Notes under the pieces: generated by a model
Database searches by the model: none
The model's input: only the letters and a program-made list of their open reading frames with translations
What the model was told of the DNA's origin: nothing
Position numbers and translations under genes: made by a program
In this document: positions 46,901-57,106 of the stretch, piece after piece
Layout: each line of letters opens with the position of its first letter
Numbering within the stretch: position 1 is the stretch's first letter
Source: Symbiodinium natans
Taxonomy: Eukaryota; Sar; Dinophyceae; Suessiales; Symbiodiniaceae
Assembly (NCBI GenBank): GCA_905221605.1
Contig: CAJNDS010001569.1
Location: 1-64,000, forward strand
Direction: 5' to 3'
Length of the DNA: 64,000 nt

Positions 46901-49900
46901 CGCTCGGACCTTCGCCGACTCCATGGGCGAGTACTACAAGTCCTACATACCCACGTCCAACGTGTCGAAGACACTCAGGCTGCTAGGGCTGTTGCTTCCT
47001 CCCCTGAACCCTAAACCCTAAACCCTGAACCCTAAACCCTAAACCCTAAGCCCTAAACCCTAAACCCTAACCCTTGGTTGGCGCTTGTTGTCAGTCTTTG
47101 TATGGCCACGGAACGCGCTCAGCTCCTCGTAGTGCAAAGCTGCGCTCAGCCAAGCTCCCGGCTGGACCCTGCCGACCTTGCTATGTTCCGCTTATACGAA
47201 CAGTCCTTAACAAGGGTTTAGGGTTTAGGGTTTAGGGTTCAGGGTGTAGGTTTTAGTGCAATAGGGATTATAATCGGGGTACTATAATTTCTCTATGAAA
47301 GTATAGGGGGGAGCATCAAGCACCTGCCCTCCCTGCTTCCGGCAGCTTGGAAGGTGTGGAGGCCCGCGGGTAGTTGCACTTGGGCATACGCGCCACTGAG
47401 TAGGGTTGTAGGGTTGTAGGGGTTGCAAGCAGCCTACATGAGGCAGTTGTACTTCGTTGCACTTACCTGACTTCCAGCCCGACGTTTCAGTACTCATGAG
47501 CTTTCAACTGAAGCTTCTCAAAGTTACCTACATCTAGGATTCAGGGTTTAGGGTTTTTCAGGTTTCGACAGTCCGCGGCTCCCTGCTTCTGTCAGGCTGC
47601 CCGATGGGCGAAGCCTCCACAACATCGTCGACTGGTCATATCCCCTGGACGATGCCTACTGCTGGATTTTGGGCTGGTACGACCTCGACCTGGACCGGAA
47701 AGCGGCCGTCAACAACTACACCTACCTCACGGAGGTGCGGATAGAGGAGCCCTGAGACCTACACAAGGGAGACACAGCCGAGATGTCCCTGTGTGTAGCT
47801 ACCTGAAAAGTTTCCCTCTTCCGTTTTCGACCGAAAGGGTCTTTGAGGCTTTTGTAGCGTGTGGTCGGTCCATGGTTGCCACGCCACAAGCAAAGACACT
47901 GCGTCTGAAGACCCAGCTTTTCTTAACCACCCATCTTCATCCCAGCGTTCCTTGGCCACACATCCCGTCCGCGGAGTTCTGTTTCTTAGTATTCGTGGGC
48001 CAAGTGCTTCCCAAACCCTATAGCTCAGAAGCCTTCAACTTCAAACCCTGAAGGTGTCCAAGGCCTCGTGCCGAAGTCTGGAGCAGAGCGTTCCCAACTA
48101 TCATCAGCTCAGCTTCGGGGACATGGTGGAGGAGCTCGTTGGCCGGAGGGTCTTAAGAGGGCCTCGTTGGGGGAAATTTGGGGGTTCCAGACCTCCAAAC
48201 CCCAAGCCCTCGGGCTGAGCCTTTGTAGGCTTTGCATGGCTACCATGGGAGGTGGCCACCCAGGAATCGAGAGGTTTCTGCCTCTCCCAACCTGAACTTG
48301 CGCTGTTGATGCTGTGGAACTGCGACATGGGATGCCAAGCCCCGAGAAGCGTCTCAGACCCGTTTGGGCTTTTCGGGCTTTAGGGTGCTTAGAGGTTCTT
48401 TGGGTTTGGGGTCCAATTTTTTGGGGTCCAATTTTTTGGGGTCCAATTTTTTGGGGTGTTGCTCGGCGGCGTGAGAACTTGGAGTATCGCTCAATCTAGC
48501 CAATATGAATATGAACCGACCGATAAACCTAGACCCGCAAACCACAAAACCCTGAGATCTCACTTAAAGCCCTGGAGCCTGGACTCCAAACCCTGAGACC
48601 AGAAGCCCCAATGCCATAACGAGTTGAAGCAGGTCAGGGTTTGAGATGTTTAGGGTTTAGGGTTTAGGGTAAGCTCGAGGTCAAAGAAGTTTAGGGCCTG
48701 AACCTTCTGGACCTTGGAAGCTCCAAGCTCCTGTAACTTAGGGCTTAGGGTTTGTGGTTGAAGAAGCTTGCCTCCCCTAGTATTAAACCGCCCCTACCCC
48801 CTGATATGAAATTCCCCCCCCTCCATATACTACAATATAACCAGAATGGGGTATTTAAGATTAGGGCGTTAGGGGCTTTCATAGAAGGTGAGGGGAGGAT
48901 TTTATTTGTCCGGATAAGGGGTTCAAGCGGCTGCCCAGGGGTTTAAGGGGTTTTAAGGGTGCTTCAGGGGTTGGCTTTCGGGATTCGGGTTTAAGGCCGC
49001 TAGGTTTTTTTTTGGTGGCCTTCGGGGGTTTTAGGGCTTAGGGCTCTGGGCTCAGGGACCCTGAGGCCCTAAACTAAAAAACCCCAAAGCCTGAGTAGAG
49101 TAGTGTTTGTTCAGAGAATCAGGAGTCCGAGAAAGACACGGACGAGATTGACAAGCTCTGGGCATCGCAAAAGCCGGTGCCTGCCTCGATCTTTGCGGGC
49201 TGTTTGGGGCTTGGGGGGTATGAGTGAAACCCTAAACCCTAAACCCTAAACCCTGGTGTAATTATGAGTGCAGGACCCTAAACTCTTAACACTCGCAAGC
49301 CCAGAACGCCCCTCAACTCCAGACTTCGGCCCCTCGGGACTTCGCATGTATCGCAACTCTCGAAACGGACTTGGGACTGGGTACCTTGTTGGTGGTTACT
49401 ACAAAAATGACTCTGGCATCTTGGGGTATACTAGGTGGCCCCTAGTTTGGGATTTCTCGTCTATGCGTTCGCAGCTTCTGCGCTTCACAGCAAACCTTCA
49501 AAATTCTTAAACCACTCATCCCACAGCCCCGAAGTTTTTGGGAGCATGCACTCTGGGTTGCAGGTGTGGAAAGACTGAAGGATTTAGGGCTTCAGTCTTT
49601 AGGGCTTTAGCGTTCAAGTGATGTGGGGCGAAGGGCTTTATAGGCTCATCAGGACTGAAGCATGTGCGGGCTCAGGGGTCCCAAGGGTGCTTTTCGGATT
49701 CAGGATGTCTGGGTTTGCCCCTCATCTTCAAGAACCCAAGGTTCTTCTGAAAAGGGGCTCCCCTACATCAGGTTTGGCTCTTGGCTACCGGCTACCCGTT
49801 CTAGGACGGGGCCTCTCTTTCTCTATGCTTTATTTAGAGAACGGTTTTTTTTGCAGTGTAGCTCGATGTGGCTCTCATGCCCAGGTGCTGAATCTTTCCC

Positions 49901-51342
49901 AGGCTTTTGTGGACGGGATGAAGCTGCATGCAGCAGTCAATTGCCACTGGGCAGTTTCACGTCTGGTGGGATGAGTGTAAGGTTTACGGTTTCGGGTTTG
50001 CATGGTATCCCGCTCGAATCAAGTACGGCTCCTATGTAGGCTATCCTTGCTCTGGTTTTCGGCCCACTCCTTCTGTTTCGTGGCATCAGGCCTCTCGTGA
50101 ACGGGAGCAGGCCCTTGTTGCCAGCGTAACCCCATCCAGCTAGTCCGGTTGCAGTGGCTTAGGTTTAAAGGCTCAAAGAGATTCAGGTTTACGGTCTGGG
50201 ACTTGAGAAGTTTAGGAATTGGGGCTTCGGAGTTTGGGGATGATTAGCATTTTTTTTGGGTGCCGGGGCGGATGTCAGGGTTCTTTGGCTCCCTGAACCT
50301 TTGACCTTGGGATGCAACCCCCCCAGGTCGCCCTGACCTTGGGATGTTCCCCCTTGTACGAACAGCTCCGTAATAGGAGTTATAATCTGGGGTACTATAA
50401 TCCCACATCCCAGCCCTGACCCCCAATGATGCCCTAAACCCTAACCCCTAAACCCTAAACCCTAAACCCTAACCCCTAAACCCTAACCCCTAAACCCTAA
50501 ACCCTAAACCCTAAACCGAAGGCCTGCTGGGTGGCGGCGAGGGTGGCATCTGTGATATTGCCAACTGCGCGTTGCGCGGCTGTCGCTTAGGCAATGACAG
50601 GCTGGGCTACAATCTGAGAGGTGGCTCGCTGGCACTCGTTAGGGTTTAGTAGTGTTAGGGTTTAGGGTTTAGGGTTTAGGGTTAGGGTTTAGGGTGTAGG
50701 GTGTAGGGTGTAGGGTGTAGGGTGTAGGGTGTAGGGTTAGCGTTATAGGGCTTAAGGCTTTCGTTTGAGTTTTAGTGGTGAGGGTTGAGGGTTTCAACAG
50801 CTCGTCGGGGACATTGAGGCTTGAAGAGGGGGTTCAACTTGTCGAGTTCTTGAGGCTTCGCTGGGTTTCTGTTGAGGAATTTAGACTCTCTTGCCCTAAG
50901 AATCGAAGCCAGATTATTTGTCATAACAGGCTTGTTATGTACGTCATTTTGTGTCCTTGAAAAGTTCCTCAGCCCGCAACCCCAATCTCTGCTTCAGCAC
51001 CCAAACCTTTGAAAGCCTGAAGGGTTCTTCTCGGGTCTCTTTTTTAAGGAGGCTTAAGGATAAAGCGCTTTGAAGGGCCTGAGATCCATGTTTGGGGGGT
51101 TCGATGTGGTGGGTTTCAGGGTTTCAAGGCTGGGAGCTTAGGCTCCGAAGGGAAGGAGATTCCGACACCAGTGAAGCAAGCCTGGATCCTGGACCCTGGA
51201 CCCTGGACCCAGAACCCAGAACCCTGAACCCTGAACCCTGAACCCTGAACCCTGAACCCTAAACCCTAAACCCTAAACCCTAAACCCTAAACCCTAAACC
51301 CTAAACCCTAAACCCTAGCCCAAAGCCCAAGCTTGGGATTTG
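43905..51342 (+). CDS. Tandem gene unit, copy B (unrecognised protein)
   Basis: The same exon series as copy A with better-kept splice sites: exons at 43905, 44136, 44837, 45166, 46372, 46896, 47562, 49115, 49885, 50010, 50522 and 50801. Known parts encode roughly 330 residues, and phase gaps show that more exons are undetected. The exon beginning 44136 ends in an early stop in this copy, while the corresponding exon in copy C stays open, so B may also be damaged or the stop may lie in intron. Dinoflagellate genes often occur in tandem arrays. No signal peptide or catalytic motif could be assigned. Confidence 0.55.
44136..44203 (+). CDS. Copy B exon k
   Basis: After CATGCAG: MNGTKDLGLNFLIRLYGPCV then a stop. 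In copy C the frame continues 22 codons further (51566). The IRLYGP core is the same. Confidence 0.45.
44837..44917 (+). CDS. Copy B exon a
   Basis: 81 nt, DEDGYGTLLLQKGGRQVARQ..., GTAGAC donor as in copy A. Confidence 0.65.
45166..45213 (+). CDS. Copy B exon (NGVFFC block)
   Basis: 48 nt after GTGCAG: NGVFFCVPRRTEFAS, GTGAAGG donor. The copy A counterpart has lost the acceptor. Confidence 0.5.
46258..46333. repeat. Palindromic element, degenerate copy
   Basis: TGGGATGTTCTCTCTTATAC then GGGGATTACAAT and GTACTATAAT; the right arm is reduced to GGGGGGGATCCCAA. Confidence 0.5.
46372..46442 (+). CDS. Copy B exon b
   Basis: 71 nt, EDGWCLFGVTGEWASKCAV..., after TCTTTTGCAG; GC donor. Length is identical to copy A. 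Confidence 0.65.
46896..46986 (+). CDS. Copy B exon c
   Basis: 91 nt, GDARTFADSMGEYYKSYIP then SKTLRLL, after GATTTCCAG. The base after the exon gives GG instead of the GT of copy A, so the donor is weak or shifted by one base (GC). Confidence 0.6.
46990..47076. repeat. CCCTAAA heptamer array
   Basis: About eleven units right after copy B exon c. Confidence 0.9.
47178..47319. repeat. Palindromic element split by a TTTAGGG array
   Basis: TATGTTCCGCTTATACGAAC with AGTCCTTAA on the left; ATTATAATCGGGGTACTATA and AAGTATAGGGGGGAGCATC on the right. About 35-55 bp of TTTAGGG-type repeats lie at the centre. Confidence 0.6.
47562..47734 (+). CDS. Copy B exon d
   Basis: 173 nt, as copy A but with an in-frame 6-bp duplication that makes YDLDLDRK of YDLDRK. 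GTGCGG donor. Confidence 0.75.
48405..48464. repeat. 17-bp tandem repeat
   Basis: GGGGTCCAATTTTTTGG occurs three times in a row in an intron of copy B. Confidence 0.85.
49115..49201 (+). CDS. Copy B exon e
   Basis: NQESEKDTDEIDKLWASQKP, then PASIFAG; GTTTGG donor. Same length (87 nt) as copy A. Confidence 0.65.
49885..49953 (+). CDS. Copy B exon f
   Basis: 69 nt, VLNLSQAFVDGMKLHAAVNC-HWA, GTTTCA donor. Confidence 0.65.
50010..50125 (+). CDS. Copy B exon g (start approximate)
   Basis: SYVGYPCSGFRPTPSVSWHQ then ASREREQALVAS before GTAACC. Confidence 0.5.
50339..50412. repeat. Palindromic element, partial copy
   Basis: TTGGGATGTTCCCCCTTGTA with CGAACAG on the left, GGGGTACTATAATCCC and ACATCCCA on the right. 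Confidence 0.6.
50428..50517. repeat. CCCTAAA array with CCCCTAAA units
   Basis: Ends directly at the acceptor of copy B exon h. Confidence 0.9.
50522..50637 (+). CDS. Copy B exon h
   Basis: 116 nt, LLGGGEGGICDIANCALRGC then RLGNDRLGYNLRGGSLAL, with a GTTAGG donor. The donor is itself the start of the following TTTAGGG array. Confidence 0.7.
50638..50742. repeat. TTTAGGG array with a GGGTGTA block
   Basis: Begins at the donor of exon h. Seven consecutive GGGTGTA units occupy about 50690-50737. Confidence 0.9.
50801..50870 (+). CDS. Copy B exon i
   Basis: 70 nt after TTTCAACAG: SSGTLRLEEGVQLVEFLRLR-WVS, GTTGAGG donor. Confidence 0.65.
51180..51318. repeat. Graded heptamer array
   Basis: Unit type changes from left to right: CCCTGGA, CCCAGAA, CCCTGAA, then CCCTAAA. 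Confidence 0.9.
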
Positions 51343-51390
51343 GGGTTTCGCATGACGCTGAGGCGACTGCCCTCCAGTGTAGTGGCTTGG
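51343..51390 (+). CDS. Copy C exon j
   Basis: GVSHDAEATALQCSGLG, GTGAGCG donor; start of a third, incomplete unit. Confidence 0.5.
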
Positions 51391-51565
51391 GTGAGCGCAA
51401 AAAAGAGTGCCAGCAGCCCAGAAGCTTAAACCCCGAAGCCCTATCAGCCTCAAACCCTTTAGGGTTGGGGGTTTGGGGTTTAGGGTTTGGGTTTAGGGTT
51501 TGCATCGTAGGAACCCTACTCCAAAATAGGCCTATGGATGTCAGCACTCTCGACTTGTATTGCAG

Positions 51566-51698
51566 GATGAGTTGCACCAACAATCAGGGGCTCTCCGTTC
51601 TGATCCGTCTCTACGGGCCCTACGCCCTTTTTCAACAAAAAGCCCGCGAGCCTTCCTCGTTTCTTGAAACTATTCCCCAGTGCACAGGGGGCGCATGA
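51566..51698 (+). CDS. Copy C exon k
   Basis: After TTGCAG: MSCTNNQGLSVLIRLYGPYA and 23 more open codons to a TGA. Homology to copy B goes on at low level to about 51865 and then stops at the methyltransferase gene. Confidence 0.45.
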
Positions 51699-51913
51699 GC
51701 GTCGGCTTGAAAGAAGCCAGAATCTCACGATCCCTAGTGAATCCTTAGTGAATGCAAGCGAAGCCTTTTTGGGATTCTACTTTCTAGTGTCAGGTCTCGG
51801 TGCACAGATGTGCACAAGCACTTGCAAGTCGCAGCGCAGAAGCTGGGTCCAAGAATCGCACAGTGTAGGTCGGGGCCAATGGCCGAGGTTGGGCAGTGCT
51901 TTGCGGTGCTTGC

Positions 51914-52919
51914 ATGGGGCGAGCGCTCGAACTCGCCGTGTTCATCGAGCTGACGGTGCTCGGGCCCGTATGTGGCCGCCTCTCGATCGAGGGGGACCAC
52001 CTTGTCCTCAGCAGCCCCATCGCAAAGCTCCGAGATGGCGAGCGGCCAGTGTTGGACATTCCCGTGCGCGCAAAAGTCCTGATCGATGTTGGGACTCATA
52101 GAGATTCGACCTTCCTCTTGCGGCTGCAAAACGACCCGGCAGCATGGGTGATTGGCTTCGAGGCCGACTACCTCCACTACGCGCACCATGTAGTGAAGCA
52201 TTCGCATCCGCGGATGATAATGGTCAACGCGGCAGTGGGGGACAGCTCTAGAGGCTGGTCAACATTCTATCGCTGGGCATATATGGGAAAGGATTGGCGC
52301 TTCAACAGTGGCGATGCGACACAGCTTGGTTCGCTGCTTCGTGCTGCCGACTGGGGAAAGCTTGAGGCGCACGAGGAGATGCAAGTGGCTGTTGTGCCGC
52401 TGCGGGACATCCTGATCCTGGTGCCAGATCGGGTGCAAATCCTGAAAGTCGATGCCCAAGGTGCGGATTTGGAGGTGGTGAAATCAGCTGGCGACCAGAT
52501 CGAGCGCATAGATCGCATTGTCATTGAGCTTCCGTACGAGGCACACACCACGACGTACTCTGACCAGCACGATGCGGACGATGCCGAGGGCTACTTGGAA
52601 AGCATAGGTTTCCACAAGGAGCGGTGCTGGTCGGTATCTCACCTGGAGCAAGACTGCGCCTTTGCACGCCCGCACGTTTGGATGAACCTGCCATCGGAGT
52701 TCGACTGCTTCCCAAGGAATCGGAGTGACTTTCTGTTCGAGGCGTTTCGTGATAACATTGACCACGTATGCCGAACGAGGCGGTATGGCTGCGCCAACAG
52801 CACTCCATCACTTGAGGGCAAGCGACTGTGGATAAGCATATTCTGCTGTTCCAGGCCAGTACTCCCAGTTAACCTACTTTGTTGGTGCAGGTTGGCCCTA
52901 CACTCCAAACATCATGTAG
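51914..52919 (+). CDS. FkbM-family methyltransferase
   Basis: A SAM-dependent methyltransferase of the FkbM type: LIDVGTH (58-62, SAM-binding loop), IGFEAD (about 80-85, acidic end of strand 2) and LKVDAQGAD (177-185, strand 4), followed by IVIELPYE. Family members methylate sugar or other hydroxyl groups; the substrate is unknown. The first in-frame ATG is 51914, with a stop at 51866. I propose a 37-nt intron at 52818-52854 (G|GCAAGCG donor, CTGCTGTTCCAG acceptor). Joined to 52855-52919 it ends in LTYFVGAGWPYTPNIM and gives 322 residues. Without splicing the frame runs to 52993. Codon use is GC-rich and the gene has no telomere heptamers, unlike everything around it, which suggests a retrocopy or transferred gene. 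Confidence 0.8.
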
Positions 52920-54239
52920 CCCCTTGCAAGGCTCATGCCCGACCACGTTTGCTTCGATCGGAGGCGCTTGCACGTGTGGCGTGCCTGGGTTAGCTTTCGG
53001 CAGCGCTCAGCAGGTGTCTCGTTGCGTCGTTCAGCGAGTCGTCAGGCCGAGCTACTCCTACGAGACGTGCTGCCTCCCGCACTACTTGAAGTCCATTGGC
53101 TATCCGAAGCCGGGCGCCCTTGAAGTGCTGTGCCGTGTCGCGAGCGCCTGGTGCTGACATGTTGTAGGCAGCTGCTACCCACTGCCAGGCCTGGCCACGT
53201 CGTGTGATGGTGCTGGAGCACCTGCCAATACTCAGGCTCCTGGTTCAGTCTTGGATCACAACCTCCTTTAAAGGCCCCAAGCTCTATGAGATCCTAAGCC
53301 CTAAGCCGGCCCCCTTGGGCAAAGTAACCACGTTCCCATGTCTGCTCGGTGAAGACTGAACTCTGAAGCCTTCCGTTGGCACAGGGGGGTTTCATGCGAG
53401 GGGGGCCTTCGCGAATCCCTCGTCGAAATCAGGCTTTGCTGTGAGCTTCGTGGGTTTTAGGGCGTAGGGCTTAGGCCGTGGGGGGAATCAGGGAAGCCCT
53501 GACTGAAGAATCATCCCTGCACCCGAAGTTGAACCCTTGTTTTTTTCTTCCTAAGTCCGAAACCTCTCGTCCCACTTGAGGAGGCAGCCAAACCAGAAAC
53601 AGCTTGTGGGAGTGTCCGACACTTAGGGCTTGGGGCTTAGGGCGTGCTCTCCTAGAGACGTTCCTACAAGGATGCTAGCATTCTGGTGGATACAAGGTGT
53701 GGGCAATGGCCCCATAGGATTCTATCAGGGGTTCCCCTGGCTTGAGCAAACCTAAGCCCAAAGACTCATGGTATTTTCCTGTGAGCTTAGTGCTGCTAGA
53801 CCCCAATCCTTAACCCTCATACCGCATTCATACCCTCAATACCCTCAATACCCTCAATACCTTCAATACCCTCAATACCCATTTCTGCTGCTGTAGCTTT
53901 GTACTTTTGAGGTTCGCTTGAATACGACGATGCGTGGCTCAACTTCTCAAGTCGTCTCACACCACATGCATACCCAGGGCAAAGTTTGGGTTCCGCCCTT
54001 ACCTGACCCTTTGCAACATCTTGAGACATAGGTTGTAGGGGGTTGAGGGTCAAAGTTTTATAGGGTATCAGGGTTTCCTTAAAAGCCACCTTGAGACAAG
54101 GACACAAACAAAAATGTGGTTCTCGGGTTTTTGCGCAGCGTCAGGGGCCCCAGACAATCTGAAGGCATAGGAAACTCTTGTACCACCCTGGCAGCCATGA
54201 CAGCGTCACCAGAAAGTGCGCGACCCAAGTCCATTTGTT
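52920..54239. other. Spacer between methyltransferase and CFAP58; no gene
   Basis: An open stretch to 53157 (QRVVRPSYSYETCCLPHYLK) may be leftover coding sequence, but I cannot link it to anything. 53833-53880 is a 9-bp repeat (TACCCTCAA, five or six units). Confidence 0.4.
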
Positions 54240-54279
54240 TGTTGGGGTTTAGGGTTTTGTAGGGTTTTCAAGGTGTTGT

Positions 54280-54366
54280 GGGCTTTGGGCTTTGGGCTTT
54301 GGGCTTTGGGCTTTGGGCTTTGGGCTTTGGGCTTTGGGCTTTGGGCTTTGGGCTTTGGGCTTTGGG
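54280..54366. repeat. (TTTGGGC)n heptamer array
   Basis: About twelve pure TTTGGGC units, a variant heptamer found nowhere else in the window at this length. Confidence 0.95.
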
Positions 54367-54507
54367 GTTTTGGGATTGGGTTTGAGGGTCAGGGGTTTAG
54401 GGTTCAGTTATAACTGACAGCTTCCTTGGTTTCTCTAAAAGCCATGAAGCTCCTGTAAGCCTTAAGCCCTGCATTTTTCCCAAGAACTCCATGTCTACTG
54501 CCCTTTT

Positions 54508-54675
54508 GAACCCTAAACCCTAAACCCTAAACCCTAAACGCTAAACGCTAAACCCTAAACCCTAAACCCTAAACCCTAAACCCTGAACCCTAAACCCTAA
54601 ACCCTAAACCCTAAACCCTAAACCCTAAACCCTAAACCCTAAACCCTAAACCCTAAACCCTAAACCCTAAACCCC
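54508..54675. repeat. Long CCCTAAA heptamer array
   Basis: About 24 units with CGCTAAA variants near the left edge, upstream of CFAP58 exon 1. Confidence 0.95.
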
Positions 54676-54796
54676 AAGCTCAAAAGTCCCGAAGGCCGAG
54701 GCAATTGAGCCAGAACACTTAACGTTCCCCCTTCTTCTTGCAGCCCTTCATAGGGAGGTTTAGGGTTTAGGGTTTAGGGGGGGATGTGCCCCGCAG

Positions 54797-54834
54797 GCGC
54801 ATCGGCGATGGAGGTGCTGCAGAAGGACTACCAG
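54797..54834 (+). CDS. CFAP58: CFAP58 exon 1
   Basis: 38 nt after [23 protein letters not shown] donor. Contains the possible start ATG at 54808. Confidence 0.5.
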
Positions 54835-57069
54835 GCGCGTGGGCCGTGTGGGGGTGCGGGTTCTTAGGCCACCTCGAGTGCTTTGGCTGACCTGTGAGGC
54901 CCCAAGCTACGGGGGGCAACTTCTTGTTGCAGACACATGTTGGGGGGGACTTCCTACGTCAGGGCCTTTTGGAGGTGGCCATGGTTGCACGAACCCTTAG
55001 ATTCTAGGGCCCCAAGTAGGGACCTCGAATTTTTCGGGGTTAGGACCATGGATGGCCCTACACACCCAAAACCCCAAATCCCAAACCCTCAGCCCTAAAC
55101 TCAAGCGCCAGGATACCATCATTGAGCTCACGGGCAAGAAGAAGGAGATAGTGGAGCCAGGGCCTCCGCTCATTTTCGTGGAGGGTGGTCCACTCGAACG
55201 CGCCCTTAAGCGCAGGGGAGTTTAGGTTTCAGGGTGCAGGAGTTAGGGTGCAGGGTTTAGGGTGTCAGGGCCAGGTTTTAAGGGTTTATCGTTGAGTCCT
55301 AAGCATGAACTGGGTACCTTGCTTGACAAAGGGGTATTGGGCTCTTGGGATGCACCCAATGCCCTAGACCCGAAGCCCCAAACCAGAACTTGTTTGCTTA
55401 AACGTCCGAATTCGGAAGCCGCAAGCCTATATTTCCACAACAGTTTAGGGCCTATAAATCCAAAAGCGCTGATTTTACGGGCAACTGTAGCTGGGGTGTT
55501 ACGTCGGATATCCCTGGTTGAGACCATAGTTTGGGGTACGGCCTTACTTTACAACATCTTTTCAACGCCCATGAACCCACAAGTAAACCCCTAAGTCCTA
55601 CACCCTAAGCCCCTAAGCCCTAAATCACGCTAGCCCCCAAACCCCTGAACCCCCAAGCCCTAGACCCTGAAACTCCAAGACCCTACAGGCCCTACACAGT
55701 ACGCCCTGCACCTTGAAACAACCAAGTCAATGGATGAAGTCTCGTTGTCTAAGGTTGTGCCCCTAAAGGTTTCCCTGCATCTACACTTACCATGGGGCCG
55801 AAGGATCTTAAAAAAGGGGTCCCCAGAACCGAAGGGTACAACCTTACTAGACTAAAGCCGAATTCTCCAAAGCCTGGAGCAGCCCCGTCTTTCCAGCCCC
55901 TTCCGGCTCGAGTATGAGAAGCTCTACAAGGTGTGAGGGGTCAGGGGTGAGGGGTTAGGGTTTGGGGTTCAGATGGTCAGTTCTCAACATGATGGTCCAT
56001 TTTCGGGTTTCGGGTGCCCTAAATATAGGCTGCCTTACAAAAACCCCAAAAGAGATCATCATCTAACAGAAGCAACCAAGTCGGTCTGGAGTTCACGGTC
56101 TCAGGTCTAGGGCTTGGGTGTAGAGTAAAGGTTTTCGAGCAAATCTCCGCCCCCCACCCTCCTGTGCCGATACGTTTTAAGGGTATCAGGCTCCGAACCC
56201 CAGGTGCCGCACCCGAGGTTCCAGCTAGGGGGTGAGGGAGCAGAAGCCTGACAAGCCTGACTCGAAACTCGTTCGGGGGCTTTGGCCCAGGTTTTGCAGG
56301 TGCAACTCGTCTCCTGGCCCTGAGCCCTCACTCCTGGGCCCTATGGGCCCCTTAGACCCTGAAAACCATGAAATCCTCGAAGCCTGCAAGATCATCTTCA
56401 AGCCCGACATCTCACATGCCCCCAGACCTTGCGCCCTATACCCGAAAGACCCCCCCCAAGCGCAGCTCTGCAGCCTTGGGGGTCTTTCTGGGGATGTGTC
56501 AGGTGCTCAAGAGCCACCCAAAGCCTGCGAGGTCATTGGGCAGACCTTAGACTCGAACCTCTCCAAACACAACCCTTGAAGTTGATCGCAATCCTTCTGA
56601 AAATCCTCCTTGAACTTCAAAACCCCCCCGGAGCTCCCCTCAGAAGTCCCCAACCCTCGCAGGCGCTCATGCGCTCGCACGAAGCGGAGAAGCTTGGTGC
56701 CTGGATGCTTTCCCGGGGCCTTTGGGGGCCCCGGGGCTGGGGCTTAGACTGGTTTAAGGGTTTGAGGATTGTGGTAGGGTTTTGGGATTTAGGGTTTGGG
56801 GTAAAGGGTCGAATTGGTTGAAGGGTGAGGATTTTAGCGTTTTAGGGTTTCGGTGTTCCACGGAGGTTCAGGGTATTTTTTGGGTATTGTATCGGGGAGA
56901 CAGCCCTTAGTCCTTCGACTCCAAACCTTGGGATCTTCCCCCTTATATTAACAGTCCTTAATCGGGATTATGGTACCCCCTGTTATATATATATATAAGC
57001 ATATATATATGTATATATATATATATATATATCTGTATATCTAAAAATAAAAAAATAAACAAATATGAA

Positions 57070-57106
<37 letters not shown>

